Shown: positions 1 to 6,090 of the stretch, in pieces
Numbering within the stretch: the stretch's first letter is position 1
Layout of the letters: each line of letters begins with the position of its first letter
From: Anaerolineae bacterium
Lineage (GTDB): Bacteria > Chloroflexota > Anaerolineae > 4572-78 > J111
Assembly: GCA_020433785.1 (NCBI GenBank)
Contig: JAGRCC010000138.1
Coordinates: forward strand, 1-10,100
Direction: 5' to 3'
DNA: 10,100 nucleotides
Notes under the pieces: model-generated
Told to the model about the DNA's origin: nothing
Databases searched by the model: none
The model's input: the letters and a program-made list of their open reading frames with translations, nothing else
Program-made: the position numbers and the translations under genes

Positions 1-5
1 TTTCT

Positions 6-392
6 ATGCCGTTAGTACAGATTGCACTCCGCACAGGCACGGCCCCATCTGATCAGCGGGCCATCGCTGATGGCGTGCATCAAGCCCTGGTTGAAACGAT
101 TAACATACCGCCGGCCGATCGCTTCCAACTGATTACGGAATATGCCGCCGACCAATTTATCTATGATCCCTTATATTTGAATATCCCCCGCACCGACCAA
201 CTGGTCATTCTGCAAATAACCATCAGTTTCGGGCGGACGGTAGAGCAGAAGCGCTCGCTGTATCGCCGCATTACTGAGTTACTGGCTGAACGGCCCGGTC
301 TTCGTTCTGAGGATGTCTTTATTACGCTGATCGAAGTGGCCAAGGAGAATTGGTCATTTGGGCAAGGCATTGCTCAATATATGCCCGAATAG
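6..392 (+). CDS. Tautomerase-superfamily protein, malonate semialdehyde decarboxylase (MSAD)-like
   Basis: This 128-aa protein is the usual length for the Tautomerase_2/MSAD group of the tautomerase superfamily, small cytosolic enzymes that use an N-terminal proline as catalytic base or acid. Seen: it opens Met-Pro-Leu-Val, so Pro2 becomes the amino-terminal proline once Met is removed. A PADRFQ motif places Asp38 where MSAD has its catalytic Asp37, and a C-terminal WSFGQG motif (from about residue 115) closely matches MSAD (WSFGRG). The MSAD pair Arg73/Arg75 falls here on Phe75/Arg77 (Met counted), so only the second arginine is kept. Inference: the fold and superfamily are secure, but decarboxylase activity on malonate semialdehyde is not. 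A promiscuous tautomerase or hydratase is equally possible. The start is the first ATG in the window; its upstream signals lie outside. It converges on the PA14 gene and shows no operon partner here. Confidence 0.88.
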   Translation: MPLVQIALRTGTAPSDQRAIADGVHQALVETINIPPADRFQLITEYAADQFIYDPLYLNIPRTDQLVILQITISFGRTVEQKRSLYRRITELLAERPGLRSEDVFITLIEVAKENWSFGQGIAQYMPE

Positions 393-413
393 TTCAAATG
401 GCGACCGCCGCTT

Positions 414-474
414 GCTGACCACTGACCGCCAAAAAACTGATGCGCTCGCTGATGTTCGGCGGTCAGTGGTCAGC
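414..474. repeat. Perfect 17-bp inverted repeat between convergent genes
   Basis: The arms at 414-430 and 458-474 are exact reverse complements, separated by a 27-nt loop. The structure sits in the 148-nt gap between the convergent tautomerase and PA14 genes, so a bidirectional transcription-end structure is possible. Neither side has a clean T-tract directly after the stem; the only run of six A lies inside the loop at 431-436. The GGTCAGTGGTCAG-type wording resembles dispersed intergenic repeats of environmental bacteria, from memory only. Whether it is a terminator or a dispersed REP-like palindrome cannot be decided from one copy. Confidence 0.6.
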
Positions 475-540
475 CGTCCATGGTCAGAGGGCCGAGCGAT
501 CAGAGGAAGATCGAGGCTATATCCCTTGGCAAAACAGCGT

Positions 541-2610
541 CTAAGGCGAAATAGTGGCGGTTACCGTCAGCGTGGCGGTCGCGGTTAGAATGGCTGTGGG
601 TGTCTGGGTAGGGGTGTCGGTCAGGGTTGGGGTTAGGGTTAAGGTCAGGGTGGGTGTGGGTGTCGTTGTCGAAACATCCGTAGCGGTAGCTGTGGCCGTG
701 CCTGTGGCCGTGCCGGTAGCGGTAGGTGACGGAGACGGCGTTAATGTCCCGGTCGGTGTGGCCGTAGCCGGAATCAGTTCCCAACCAAACTGAACCTGGG
801 CGCTGCCGGTGCGATCGTAATATTCAACCACCAACTGCCGGGAGCCGTTGAGGCTCAGGTCGATGGTCCGGGTGCGCAAACTGGTGGTGTCTGTCCACTC
901 ATTCAGAACCAAACCGCCGTCAACGTAAAAGCGCAGCCCGTCGTCAAAATCGGCGGTGAAGCGATAAAGGCCCGGTGCAAAGTGAACCGTCCGGCTCCAG
1001 CGCGTCGAGAAGTTATCGGCGGGCAGCGACGAATCGGGCGAGCTAAAACCCCAGTTGAAGTTGATGACCGGATCGTTGCGAGTTAAAGTCACCTGTCCGG
1101 CCAAGTTGGCGTTCGGCCAGTACTCGCCCTTCCAATCGGGAAATGAGGCGACATTCGTGGCTGTCGGGGTCATAACCGCGCTCCGACTCCAACGAAATTC
1201 GATCACCGCGTCGCCGGTGCGGTCGTAATATTCCACTCGAACCGCGTGAGTGCCGCCGCTGAGGGCATAATCGCGGGACACCTCGCGGCGGATGCCGTCG
1301 CGCCACTCGTCGATGATCAGCCGGTCGTCGATCCACAATCGCGCCCCATCATCAACCACCAATGTAAAACGATAGCTGTCGGGCTCGAAATCGATGAGCC
1401 GGTCCCAGCGGACTGAGAAGTTGTTGTTCGGCATGCCGGGGGCGGGCGCGCCGGTACTCCAATCGAAGTTGATACTAGGATCGTCGCGGACCAGCAGCGG
1501 CTCACCAAAAAGGTTGACGTTGGGCCAGTAGGCTCCGCGCCAGCTAAAGTAGGGCGGGCCGGGGTTAGGCGGCGGCGCCCCACCCACTTTTTCCAGCCAG
1601 AAGCGAACCGAACCGCCAGGCGTGAAGTTGGCGTACTCGATGCGCACTTCGTGGCGGCCGCTGAACCGGATGAAATAGTCGGCGCTGATCTGGCGCGGCG
1701 GCGTGACAAACCACTCATCGATAATTAAATCGTCATTTAGCCACAACCGCACCCCATCATCCGCGCGAATATTGAAGATGTACAGCCCGGCTTCCAGATC
1801 GTAGGTGCGCAGCCAGCGGGCCGAAAAGCCCGAGGCCGGCAGATCGGGCGAAGGGCCGTCGCTGCTCCAGGTGAAATCGATGCCGGCTTCGTTGCGGACC
1901 ACCACGGGCGAGCCACTCAAATTAGTATTATTGAAATATTCGGCCTGCCAATTGCCGATGGATGGAATAATGATAGTGGTCGGGGTCGGAACGATGATCA
2001 CATTATTATCGTTATTACCATTGTCCGGGGGCAAAGGAATCGGTGTGGGCGAAACAGGGGGCGTTGGCTGGCTCGGTTCGACCACACTGAACTCGGCCGC
2101 GGTTCTGGTGGCGGTGGTGGTCGAGGCGGCGGTGACTCGGACGGTGGTCAGGTTGGCCCAGCCGGTATTGGCCGGTAGCAAAAACGAGGCGATGAAGGCA
2201 CCGTTGCTGGCTACCGGCACATTGGTGACGAGCGTGACCAGACCCTGCGTGCCTGTCGGATCATCGACCTGGACGGAGACGGTATCGCCGGGCGTCCAAC
2301 CTTGGCCGGTGATGGTAATCAACGTACCGGAATCCCCTTGCACCGGCAGCAAGGCGATCGAGGCTGAGCCGGTGGGAGGCGTAGCGATGGGGGTGACCTG
2401 GTTAGTGGGGATGGCAAAATCTACATTGCGGGTTGGCGTCGGCAGCGTTGAGATGGCCGTGCCTACTCCGAGCAGTAGGTAGGCCAAAGCGCAAATCAAT
2501 AAAGCCAGAATCGCCACCACAGTCAATAAAATGGCGGCTAAAATAGGCTGCTCCAACAGCCGGTCAAGCCAGCTTTTTCTGGGAGGACGGGTTGGTCTTG
2601 TTTGTTGCAT
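541..2610 (-). CDS. Membrane-anchored extracellular protein with IPT-like domain, three PA14 domains and Thr/Pro-rich tail
   Basis: This 689-aa surface protein has no assigned activity. Seen, numbering from the chosen ATG: a basic N-terminus (1-22), one hydrophobic anchor (about 24-50), an Ig-like IPT/TIG-type domain (about 83-176, with a GxxGTxITITGxGWxPGD pattern), a Pro/Asn-rich linker (178-219), then three PA14 repeats at about 221-342, 357-474 and 493-612. The repeats are spaced 136 residues apart, each opening W-x-x-x-Y and carrying a central DDG motif. A Thr/Pro/Ala tail fills about 614-689. The N-in/C-out anchor places the repeats outside the cell. PA14 domains in other proteins often bind glycans, so adhesion or polysaccharide binding is inferred. 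The reading frame continues upstream to a GTG at 2772, but a TATAAT at 2665-2670 lies downstream of that codon. The ATG at 2608-2610 has GAGG (2618-2621) seven bases upstream, so I start there. No sortase-type C-terminal signal is visible. Confidence 0.88.
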   Translation of the reverse strand: MQQTRPTRPPRKSWLDRLLEQPILAAILLTVVAILALLICALAYLLLGVGTAISTLPTPTRNVDFAIPTNQVTPIATPPTGSASIALLPVQGDSGTLITITGQGWTPGDTVSVQVDDPTGTQGLVTLVTNVPVASNGAFIASFLLPANTGWANLTTVRVTAASTTTATRTAAEFSVVEPSQPTPPVSPTPIPLPPDNGNNDNNVIIVPTPTTIIIPSIGNWQAEYFNNTNLSGSPVVVRNEAGIDFTWSSDGPSPDLPASGFSARWLRTYDLEAGLYIFNIRADDGVRLWLNDDLIIDEWFVTPPRQISADYFIRFSGRHEVRIEYANFTPGGSVRFWLEKVGGAPPPNPGPPYFSWRGAYWPNVNLFGEPLLVRDDPSINFDWSTGAPAPGMPNNNFSVRWDRLIDFEPDSYRFTLVVDDGARLWIDDRLIIDEWRDGIRREVSRDYALSGGTHAVRVEYYDRTGDAVIEFRWSRSAVMTPTATNVASFPDWKGEYWPNANLAGQVTLTRNDPVINFNWGFSSPDSSLPADNFSTRWSRTVHFAPGLYRFTADFDDGLRFYVDGGLVLNEWTDTTSLRTRTIDLSLNGSRQLVVEYYDRTGSAQVQFGWELIPATATPTGTLTPSPSPTATGTATGTATATATDVSTTTPTPTLTLTLTPTLTDTPTQTPTAILTATATLTVTATISP
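598..660 (+). other. G-rich tract with nine G-runs, G-quadruplex candidate
   Basis: Within the region encoding the Thr/Pro tail, the + strand (template strand of the PA14 gene) carries G-runs of three or four at 598-600, 606-608, 611-614, 624-626, 629-632, 636-638, 648-650, 652-654 and 658-660. Loops range from 1 to 9 nt. The tract is partly a by-product of alternating Thr, Leu and Pro codons. Quadruplex formation is an inference. Confidence 0.5.
691..714. repeat. 12-bp perfect tandem duplication in the Thr-rich tail region
   Basis: TGTGGCCGTGCC occurs twice back to back (691-702 and 703-714). On the minus strand this encodes a duplicated Gly-Thr-Ala-Thr unit in the PA14 protein tail. The unit is a multiple of three, so copy-number change would alter tail length without shifting frame. 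Confidence 0.75.
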
Positions 2611-2617
2611 CGATGCG

Positions 2618-2621
2618 CCTC
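2618..2621 (-). promoter_or_regulatory. Ribosome binding site of the PA14 gene
   Basis: GAGG on the minus strand, seven bases before the ATG at 2608-2610. It decides the start over two upstream in-frame candidates: a GTG at 2772, which lies upstream of the promoter, and an ATG at 2652, which has no such site and would sit almost at the predicted transcript start. Confidence 0.55.
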
Positions 2622-2664
2622 GCTTTCCGACCCGGTTGATCGGTTTTAACATGTTATGTCTGCT

Positions 2665-2693
2665 ATTATACCAGAAAGCCGGCAGAGTGTAAC
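2665..2693 (-). promoter_or_regulatory. Sigma70-type promoter of the PA14 gene
   Basis: On the minus strand a perfect TATAAT (2665-2670) is preceded by TG plus one base, an extended -10. A partial -35, GTTACA (2688-2693), lies 17 bp upstream. Transcription would start near 2658, leaving a leader of about 48 nt. Confidence 0.6.
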
Positions 2694-2750
2694 AGTCAGG
2701 ATTCATTTTAGCTAGGGGAAAATAGTCCCGCCTACTGTTAAAGGCACTTC

Positions 2751-2779
2751 TTGTGTATATGATTTGCGTCACGTAGAAT
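2751..2779 (+). promoter_or_regulatory. Possible promoter of the YihY/BrkB gene
   Basis: TTGTGT (2751-2756) and TAGAAT (2774-2779) are separated by 17 bp and lie about 40 nt before the ATG at 2819. The -35 half is weak. The site is divergent from the PA14 promoter, with about 60 bp between the two cores. Confidence 0.35.
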
Positions 2780-2818
2780 TCTTAAAATTAATTGGGCTTA
2801 CGGAGATTTGGAGTAAAT

Positions 2819-3703
2819 ATGGATCTTAAGACACGAGTCATCGCCGCTTTTGAATGGGTAGATGCGCGAGCCTTTGGTATTCCAATGATTCTGAAGCGTA
2901 CGTTTCAAAGCTTTGGTGAAACAAACGCGGCGGAGTCGGCGTCGAGTATAGCCTATTATGCGTTGTTTTCACTGTTCCCAATGGTCCTGTTTGTTATTTC
3001 CCTGGCCAGTTCTGTGCTGCGGGATGAGGAAACGCAGCAGAAAATCTTGCAATATATCGATGATTTTTTGCCGACGGCCCAGGATTTGGTTAACCAAAAT
3101 ATCGAACGGGCGCTGGAACTGCAAGGGGCGATTCAGATCGCCAGCCTGGTCGGTTTATTGTGGGCAGCTTCAGGCGTGTTTACTATCCTGGCCGCCAACA
3201 TTAACCGGGCCTGGCACACGGCCCAGCAGCGAAACTTTGTGCAAGGGCGATTGTTGGCGCTGGGGATTGTTTTAAGTCTATCATTGTTGTTTATTTTGTG
3301 GCTCATTTTTACGACGCTGCTCAATCTGCTGCCGCTGTTGGACATTCCGATTTTCGGCACGCTCAACATTTACGATACCTATGCCTGGAGCATTTTGACC
3401 CAGTTTGTTCCCAGTATTTTCTTGCTGATTGCCTTTCTTAATTTGTATCGCTGGGTGCCAAATACCAAAGTTAGATGGCGCGAGGCGATCTGGGGGGCGT
3501 TGGTCTCGGTCATTGGATTTCAGATGATTACGGCCGGGTTTCGCTGGTATTTAACCAGCGGTATGGCGCGTTATCAGGTGGTGTACGGCTCGTTGGGGGC
3601 GGTCATTGCGTTGATGTTGTGGTTGTATTTGAGCAGTGTGGTGGTGCTGCTGGGAGCGCATCTATGCGCAGCGATTGCCCTGCAGACACGAGCCACAAAT
3701 TAA
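2819..3703 (+). CDS. YihY/BrkB (virulence factor BrkB-like) family inner-membrane protein
   Basis: This 294-aa protein has the normal length and hydropathy of the YihY/UPF0761 (BrkB) family, six-helix integral membrane proteins of uncertain function, once misannotated as RNase BN. Seen: hydrophobic segments at about 44-66, 105-127, 147-172, 193-212, 222-242 and 257-283. Family-typical sequence includes SIAYYALFSLFPMVL in the first helix, a YRWVPN stretch after the fourth, and YGSLGAVIALMLWLYLSS in the sixth. The frame extends to a TTG at 2792, but the ATG at 2819 has GGAG (2810-2813) five bases upstream and starts the protein where family members usually begin. The gene is divergent from the PA14 gene and appears to be a single-gene transcript, since a terminator-like hairpin follows directly. 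A transport or lipid-related role has been suggested for the family but is not shown by this sequence. Confidence 0.92.
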   Translation: MDLKTRVIAAFEWVDARAFGIPMILKRTFQSFGETNAAESASSIAYYALFSLFPMVLFVISLASSVLRDEETQQKILQYIDDFLPTAQDLVNQNIERALELQGAIQIASLVGLLWAASGVFTILAANINRAWHTAQQRNFVQGRLLALGIVLSLSLLFILWLIFTTLLNLLPLLDIPIFGTLNIYDTYAWSILTQFVPSIFLLIAFLNLYRWVPNTKVRWREAIWGALVSVIGFQMITAGFRWYLTSGMARYQVVYGSLGAVIALMLWLYLSSVVVLLGAHLCAAIALQTRATN

Positions 3704-3707
3704 AATT

Positions 3708-3733
3708 GAACGTTGGGCCATGTTCGCTTTTTT
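3708..3733 (+). terminator. Probable intrinsic terminator of the YihY/BrkB gene
   Basis: Four bases after the stop codon, 3708-3713 pairs with 3720-3725 (six pairs including one G-T) around a 6-nt loop. A run of six T follows at 3728-3733. The stem is short, but its position and U-tract fit a rho-independent terminator. Confidence 0.55.
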
Positions 3734-3755
3734 CAATGCAGGAAAGTGTTAAATA

Positions 3756-3764
3756 TGGTAGAAT
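3756..3764 (+). promoter_or_regulatory. Possible extended -10 promoter for the TIR/PAC2 genes
   Basis: TG at 3756-3757, one base, then TAGAAT at 3759-3764 forms an extended -10 element just after the YihY terminator. No convincing -35 was found. If used, the TIR mRNA would have a leader of roughly 220 nt containing the inverted repeats at 3835-3960. Confidence 0.3.
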
Positions 3765-3834
3765 AAAATAACAGGGTGTGGTCAACCGATTTTATTTTGC
3801 ATAAAACCTGTTCCCTGAACAACTTAGCTCTATG

Positions 3835-3960
3835 TTTGCACTTTTAGGAATTGCCCAAATTGAAGAGGAAAATTAGACAGAATTAACAAGATTATCAAGA
3901 TTATGTAAATTTTTTATTCTGTAAATCTTGTAAATCCTGTCTGTTTCTACAAAGTGCAAA
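3835..3960. repeat. Nested inverted repeats upstream of the TIR gene
   Basis: An exact 10-bp inverted repeat (TTTGCACTTT at 3835-3844, AAAGTGCAAA at 3951-3960) encloses a second, imperfect palindrome. Its arms, of about 20 nt, start at 3875 and end at 3942, with three mismatches over the first 20 positions. The inner arms use the ACAAGATT / AATCTTGT wording of AT-rich intergenic repeats that I recall from other environmental bacteria. The block fills most of the 286-nt gap before the TIR gene and ends 29 nt before its ATG. It may be a small mobile (MITE-like) element, a structured leader or a dispersed repeat. No target-site duplication is visible at the ends. Confidence 0.55.
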
Positions 3961-3989
3961 GATAGTAAACTTAGATGAGAGCGTAAATC

Positions 3990-5072
3990 ATGGCCTATAA
4001 TTCTGCCAATATTCGCAAGCTGCTGCAAAATGCCCTTAGTGACGAGGAATTCACATCGCTGTGTTTTGATTATTTCCGGTCGGTGTACGATCAATTTTCG
4101 GCCGGCATGAGCCGGCTGCAAAAGACCCAGCGATTGCTTGAATACTGTGAGCGACAGGGTAAATTCAATGAGCTGCTGGCTTACGTGCGCGAATACAACC
4201 CCGGTCAGGTTGAGAAATTTATGGAAACAATGGGCGTACCGGCCAACTCGCAGACGAGGCAGCAGAACGGGGGAGGAACCAAAGATCTGAACCATATCAA
4301 ATCGCTATTGGATATCAAGCTACACCGCATAAAGGTCCTGACCGAGCAGAAAGCCACGATGGGACCTCACACCCCCGCCTACATTACGATGGAAATTGAG
4401 GCGTTACAGGCAGAAATCAACCAGCATGAAATAGAACTGGGTATCGCTCCCTCATCCACGCCAATGCCGGTCGGAACCCCGGCCGGATCATCGTCATCGG
4501 CTCCGGTTATCCAACCGGAACGAGAAATCTTCGTTTCCTACGCCTGGGGCGGCGACAGTGAGACCATTGTCAATCAGCTTGATCAGGCGTTTCAGGCCAA
4601 AGGCATCACGATTATTCGCGACAAACGGGATTTAGGTTATAAGGGTAGCATTAAGGAATTTATGAAAAAGATTGGGCGCGGGAAAGCGGTCATTGTGGTC
4701 ATCAGCAAAAAATATCTCGAGTCGGAAAATTGTATGTTTGAATTGGTGCAAATTGCTGCGAATGACCAATTCTATGATCGAATTTTCCCCATCGTGTTGA
4801 ATGACGCCAATATCTACAAGCCGGTGCAGCGTATTCACTATGTTAAATATTGGGAAGATCAAATCAAGGAGCTTGATGAGGCGATCAAGACCGTTGGGGC
4901 GGCCAATCTGGAAGGCATTCGAGACGATATCGACCTGTACACCAAAATTCGAGCCACCATCGCCGGGCTGACGAACACCCTTAAGGATATGAACACACTT
5001 ACGCCCGATATGCATCGAGACGCCAATTTTGAACATCTCATCGGCGCTGTCGAGCAAAAAATGGCTGAATAA
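3990..5072 (+). CDS. TIR-domain effector with N-terminal EAD7-like effector-associated domain
   Basis: This 360-aa protein is a likely NAD-consuming conflict/immunity effector. Seen: residues 1-80 form a helical domain (IRKLLQNALSDEEF, LCFDYF, LLEYCERQG) resembling effector-associated domain 7. Residues 103-152 form a charged, probably coiled-coil segment. A Ser/Pro-rich linker (153-176) follows, then a TIR domain from about 178 with box 1 FVSYAW (181-186), an RDKRDLGY stretch at 210-217, and a KKYLESENCMFELV stretch. In that stretch Glu251 occupies the position of the catalytic glutamate of TIR NADases. A helical extension follows to the end. Known: EADs have been proposed as adaptors that link effectors to STAND NTPase-based systems in multicellular-type bacteria, and many bacterial TIRs cleave NAD+ during anti-phage abortive infection. 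Inference: it is recruited by a sensor bearing a matching domain encoded elsewhere. The start ATG has only a weak GAGAG-type site (3977-3981). PAC2 follows after 43 nt. The TIR call is firm; the EAD subtype is from memory of the family. Confidence 0.87.
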   Translation: MAYNSANIRKLLQNALSDEEFTSLCFDYFRSVYDQFSAGMSRLQKTQRLLEYCERQGKFNELLAYVREYNPGQVEKFMETMGVPANSQTRQQNGGGTKDLNHIKSLLDIKLHRIKVLTEQKATMGPHTPAYITMEIEALQAEINQHEIELGIAPSSTPMPVGTPAGSSSSAPVIQPEREIFVSYAWGGDSETIVNQLDQAFQAKGITIIRDKRDLGYKGSIKEFMKKIGRGKAVIVVISKKYLESENCMFELVQIAANDQFYDRIFPIVLNDANIYKPVQRIHYVKYWEDQIKELDEAIKTVGAANLEGIRDDIDLYTKIRATIAGLTNTLKDMNTLTPDMHRDANFEHLIGAVEQKMAE

Positions 5073-5103
5073 GAAGCTAATGATATGATTATGAGGAAAG
5101 ATT

Positions 5104-5108
5104 AAGGA
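5104..5108 (+). promoter_or_regulatory. Ribosome binding site of the PAC2-family gene
   Basis: AAGGA, seven bases before the ATG at 5116, in the 43-nt gap after the TIR gene. No promoter or terminator is obvious in this gap, so co-transcription with the TIR gene is likely. Confidence 0.5.
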
Positions 5109-5115
5109 TATTAGG

Positions 5116-6033
5116 ATGAATGATTTAGTTGAGTTATGGACAATTCCTCAAACCCAAGAGTTGTATATGATCGCCGGTTGGCATCAATGGGCTGATGCTG
5201 GAGCGATTTCATCCGGCTTGCCGGAATATATCATCAATCACTTGGGTGCCTCTAAAATTGGCGAGATCAAGCCGGACGGCTTTTACCTGTTTCAAATTCC
5301 GGGGACGCATCACCTGCTGCGCCCGGAAATCAAGCTACAGCAGGGGTATCGCCACACGCTACAAACGCGGAAAAACGAGCTGTATTATGTCGGCAATGAT
5401 CAAAAAGGGCTAGTCATCTTTTTGGGCGACGAGCCGCATTTGGCCGTTGACCAGTACGCCGAGGCATTTTTTGATGCGGTCGAGACGTTGGGGGTCAAAC
5501 GGGTGGCAGCGCTGGGCGGCGTATATGGCCCCGTACCTTACGATAAGGATCGTGAAGTCGGTTGTGTGTACAGCCTGCCTGAAATGAAGGAAGAGATGAG
5601 GGAATATGCCGTCAGATTTTCCGATTATGAAGGCGGGGTGACTATCGGCTCTTATCTGCTGGATGAGGCTGAGGAGCGCAATCTTGAATATTTTGCGTTC
5701 TACGGCTTTGTCCCGGCGTATGACCTATCGCAAAACCAAGCGGCGTCGTTGCAGAGCCTGCGGGTTGAGAATGATTACAAAGCCTGGTACGACATTATGC
5801 GGCGGCTGAGTCACATGTTCGGCCTGGAATATAACTTGTCCGATTTGGATGAGAGCAGCGATGAATTGATCAACTCGATGAGCGCCAAAATCGCTGAGTT
5901 GGAACAAAAACTACCGCAGCTCAAAGTTAGGGATTATATCGACAAAGTCAGCAGCGACTTCACCGAGACCTCTTTTATGCCGCTCAGCGATGTTTGGAAA
6001 CGGGAATTAGACGATCTTTTTGAGGATTTGTAA
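5116..6033 (+). CDS. PAC2-family protein (proteasome assembly chaperone 2-like)
   Basis: This 305-aa protein matches the PAC2 family, whose eukaryotic members chaperone proteasome assembly. Prokaryotic members are widespread in archaea, Actinobacteria and Chloroflexota, with no settled role. Seen: the family's opening signature GWHQWADAGAISSGLPEYI at about 21-39, a V-x-x-LGG-V-Y-x-PVPYDKDRE stretch at about 130-147, a YEGGVTIGSYLL stretch at about 171-182, and a helical C-terminal part (215-305) with a coiled-coil-like segment near 246-272. It is soluble, with no signal peptide or membrane segment. It lies 43 nt after the TIR gene on the same strand and converges on mutS2. No proteasome subunit is in the window, so a proteasome link is not supported locally. 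Family confidence is high and function unknown. Confidence 0.87.
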   Translation: MNDLVELWTIPQTQELYMIAGWHQWADAGAISSGLPEYIINHLGASKIGEIKPDGFYLFQIPGTHHLLRPEIKLQQGYRHTLQTRKNELYYVGNDQKGLVIFLGDEPHLAVDQYAEAFFDAVETLGVKRVAALGGVYGPVPYDKDREVGCVYSLPEMKEEMREYAVRFSDYEGGVTIGSYLLDEAEERNLEYFAFYGFVPAYDLSQNQAASLQSLRVENDYKAWYDIMRRLSHMFGLEYNLSDLDESSDELINSMSAKIAELEQKLPQLKVRDYIDKVSSDFTETSFMPLSDVWKRELDDLFEDL

Positions 6034-6039
6034 ACTTTA

Positions 6040-6079
6040 GGTGACCGGCGCTTGTATTTGCAACTAAGCGCCGGTCACC
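6040..6079. terminator. Hairpin between convergent PAC2 and mutS2 genes, likely bidirectional terminator
   Basis: Perfect 14-bp GC-rich arms at 6040-6053 and 6066-6079 enclose a 12-nt loop. The left arm begins 6 nt after the PAC2 stop and the right arm ends 11 nt from the mutS2 stop. Strong T-tracts are missing on both sides, so termination may depend on the stem or on Rho. The position in a short convergent gap is the main argument. Confidence 0.6.
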
Positions 6080-6090
6080 AGACCTGTTGA

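Noticed and set aside
554..793. Val/Ala-rich 79-codon open frame on the + strand opposite the PA14 tail, and a His/Asp-rich frame on the minus strand (500-784).
   Set aside because: Both are low-complexity by-products of the repetitive Thr/Pro codons of the real gene, with no ribosome binding site or domain.
1805..2482. 225-codon open frame on the + strand opposite the PA14 gene.
   Set aside because: Shadow frame; the opposite strand encodes clear PA14 and IPT-like domains.
2611..2772. N-terminal extension of the PA14 protein to a GTG at 2772.
   Set aside because: The extension has no family similarity, spans the TATAAT promoter at 2665-2670, and an ATG with a ribosome binding site at 2610 precedes a normal membrane anchor.
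3762..3796. 8-bp AT-only inverted repeat AATAAAAT/ATTTTATT with a 19-nt loop, considered as a terminator.
   Set aside because: The stem is pure A/T and weak, and a better terminator lies directly after the YihY stop codon at 3708-3733.
3835..3960. CRISPR repeat or tRNA reading of the repeated AAGATT-type motifs.
   Set aside because: No regular spacer-repeat periodicity and no cloverleaf; the structure is two nested inverted repeats.
3873..4295. 140-codon minus-strand frame over the TIR gene start.
   Set aside because: Its C-terminal part is translated from the AT-rich inverted repeat and the rest is antisense to the EAD-like domain. No ribosome binding site.
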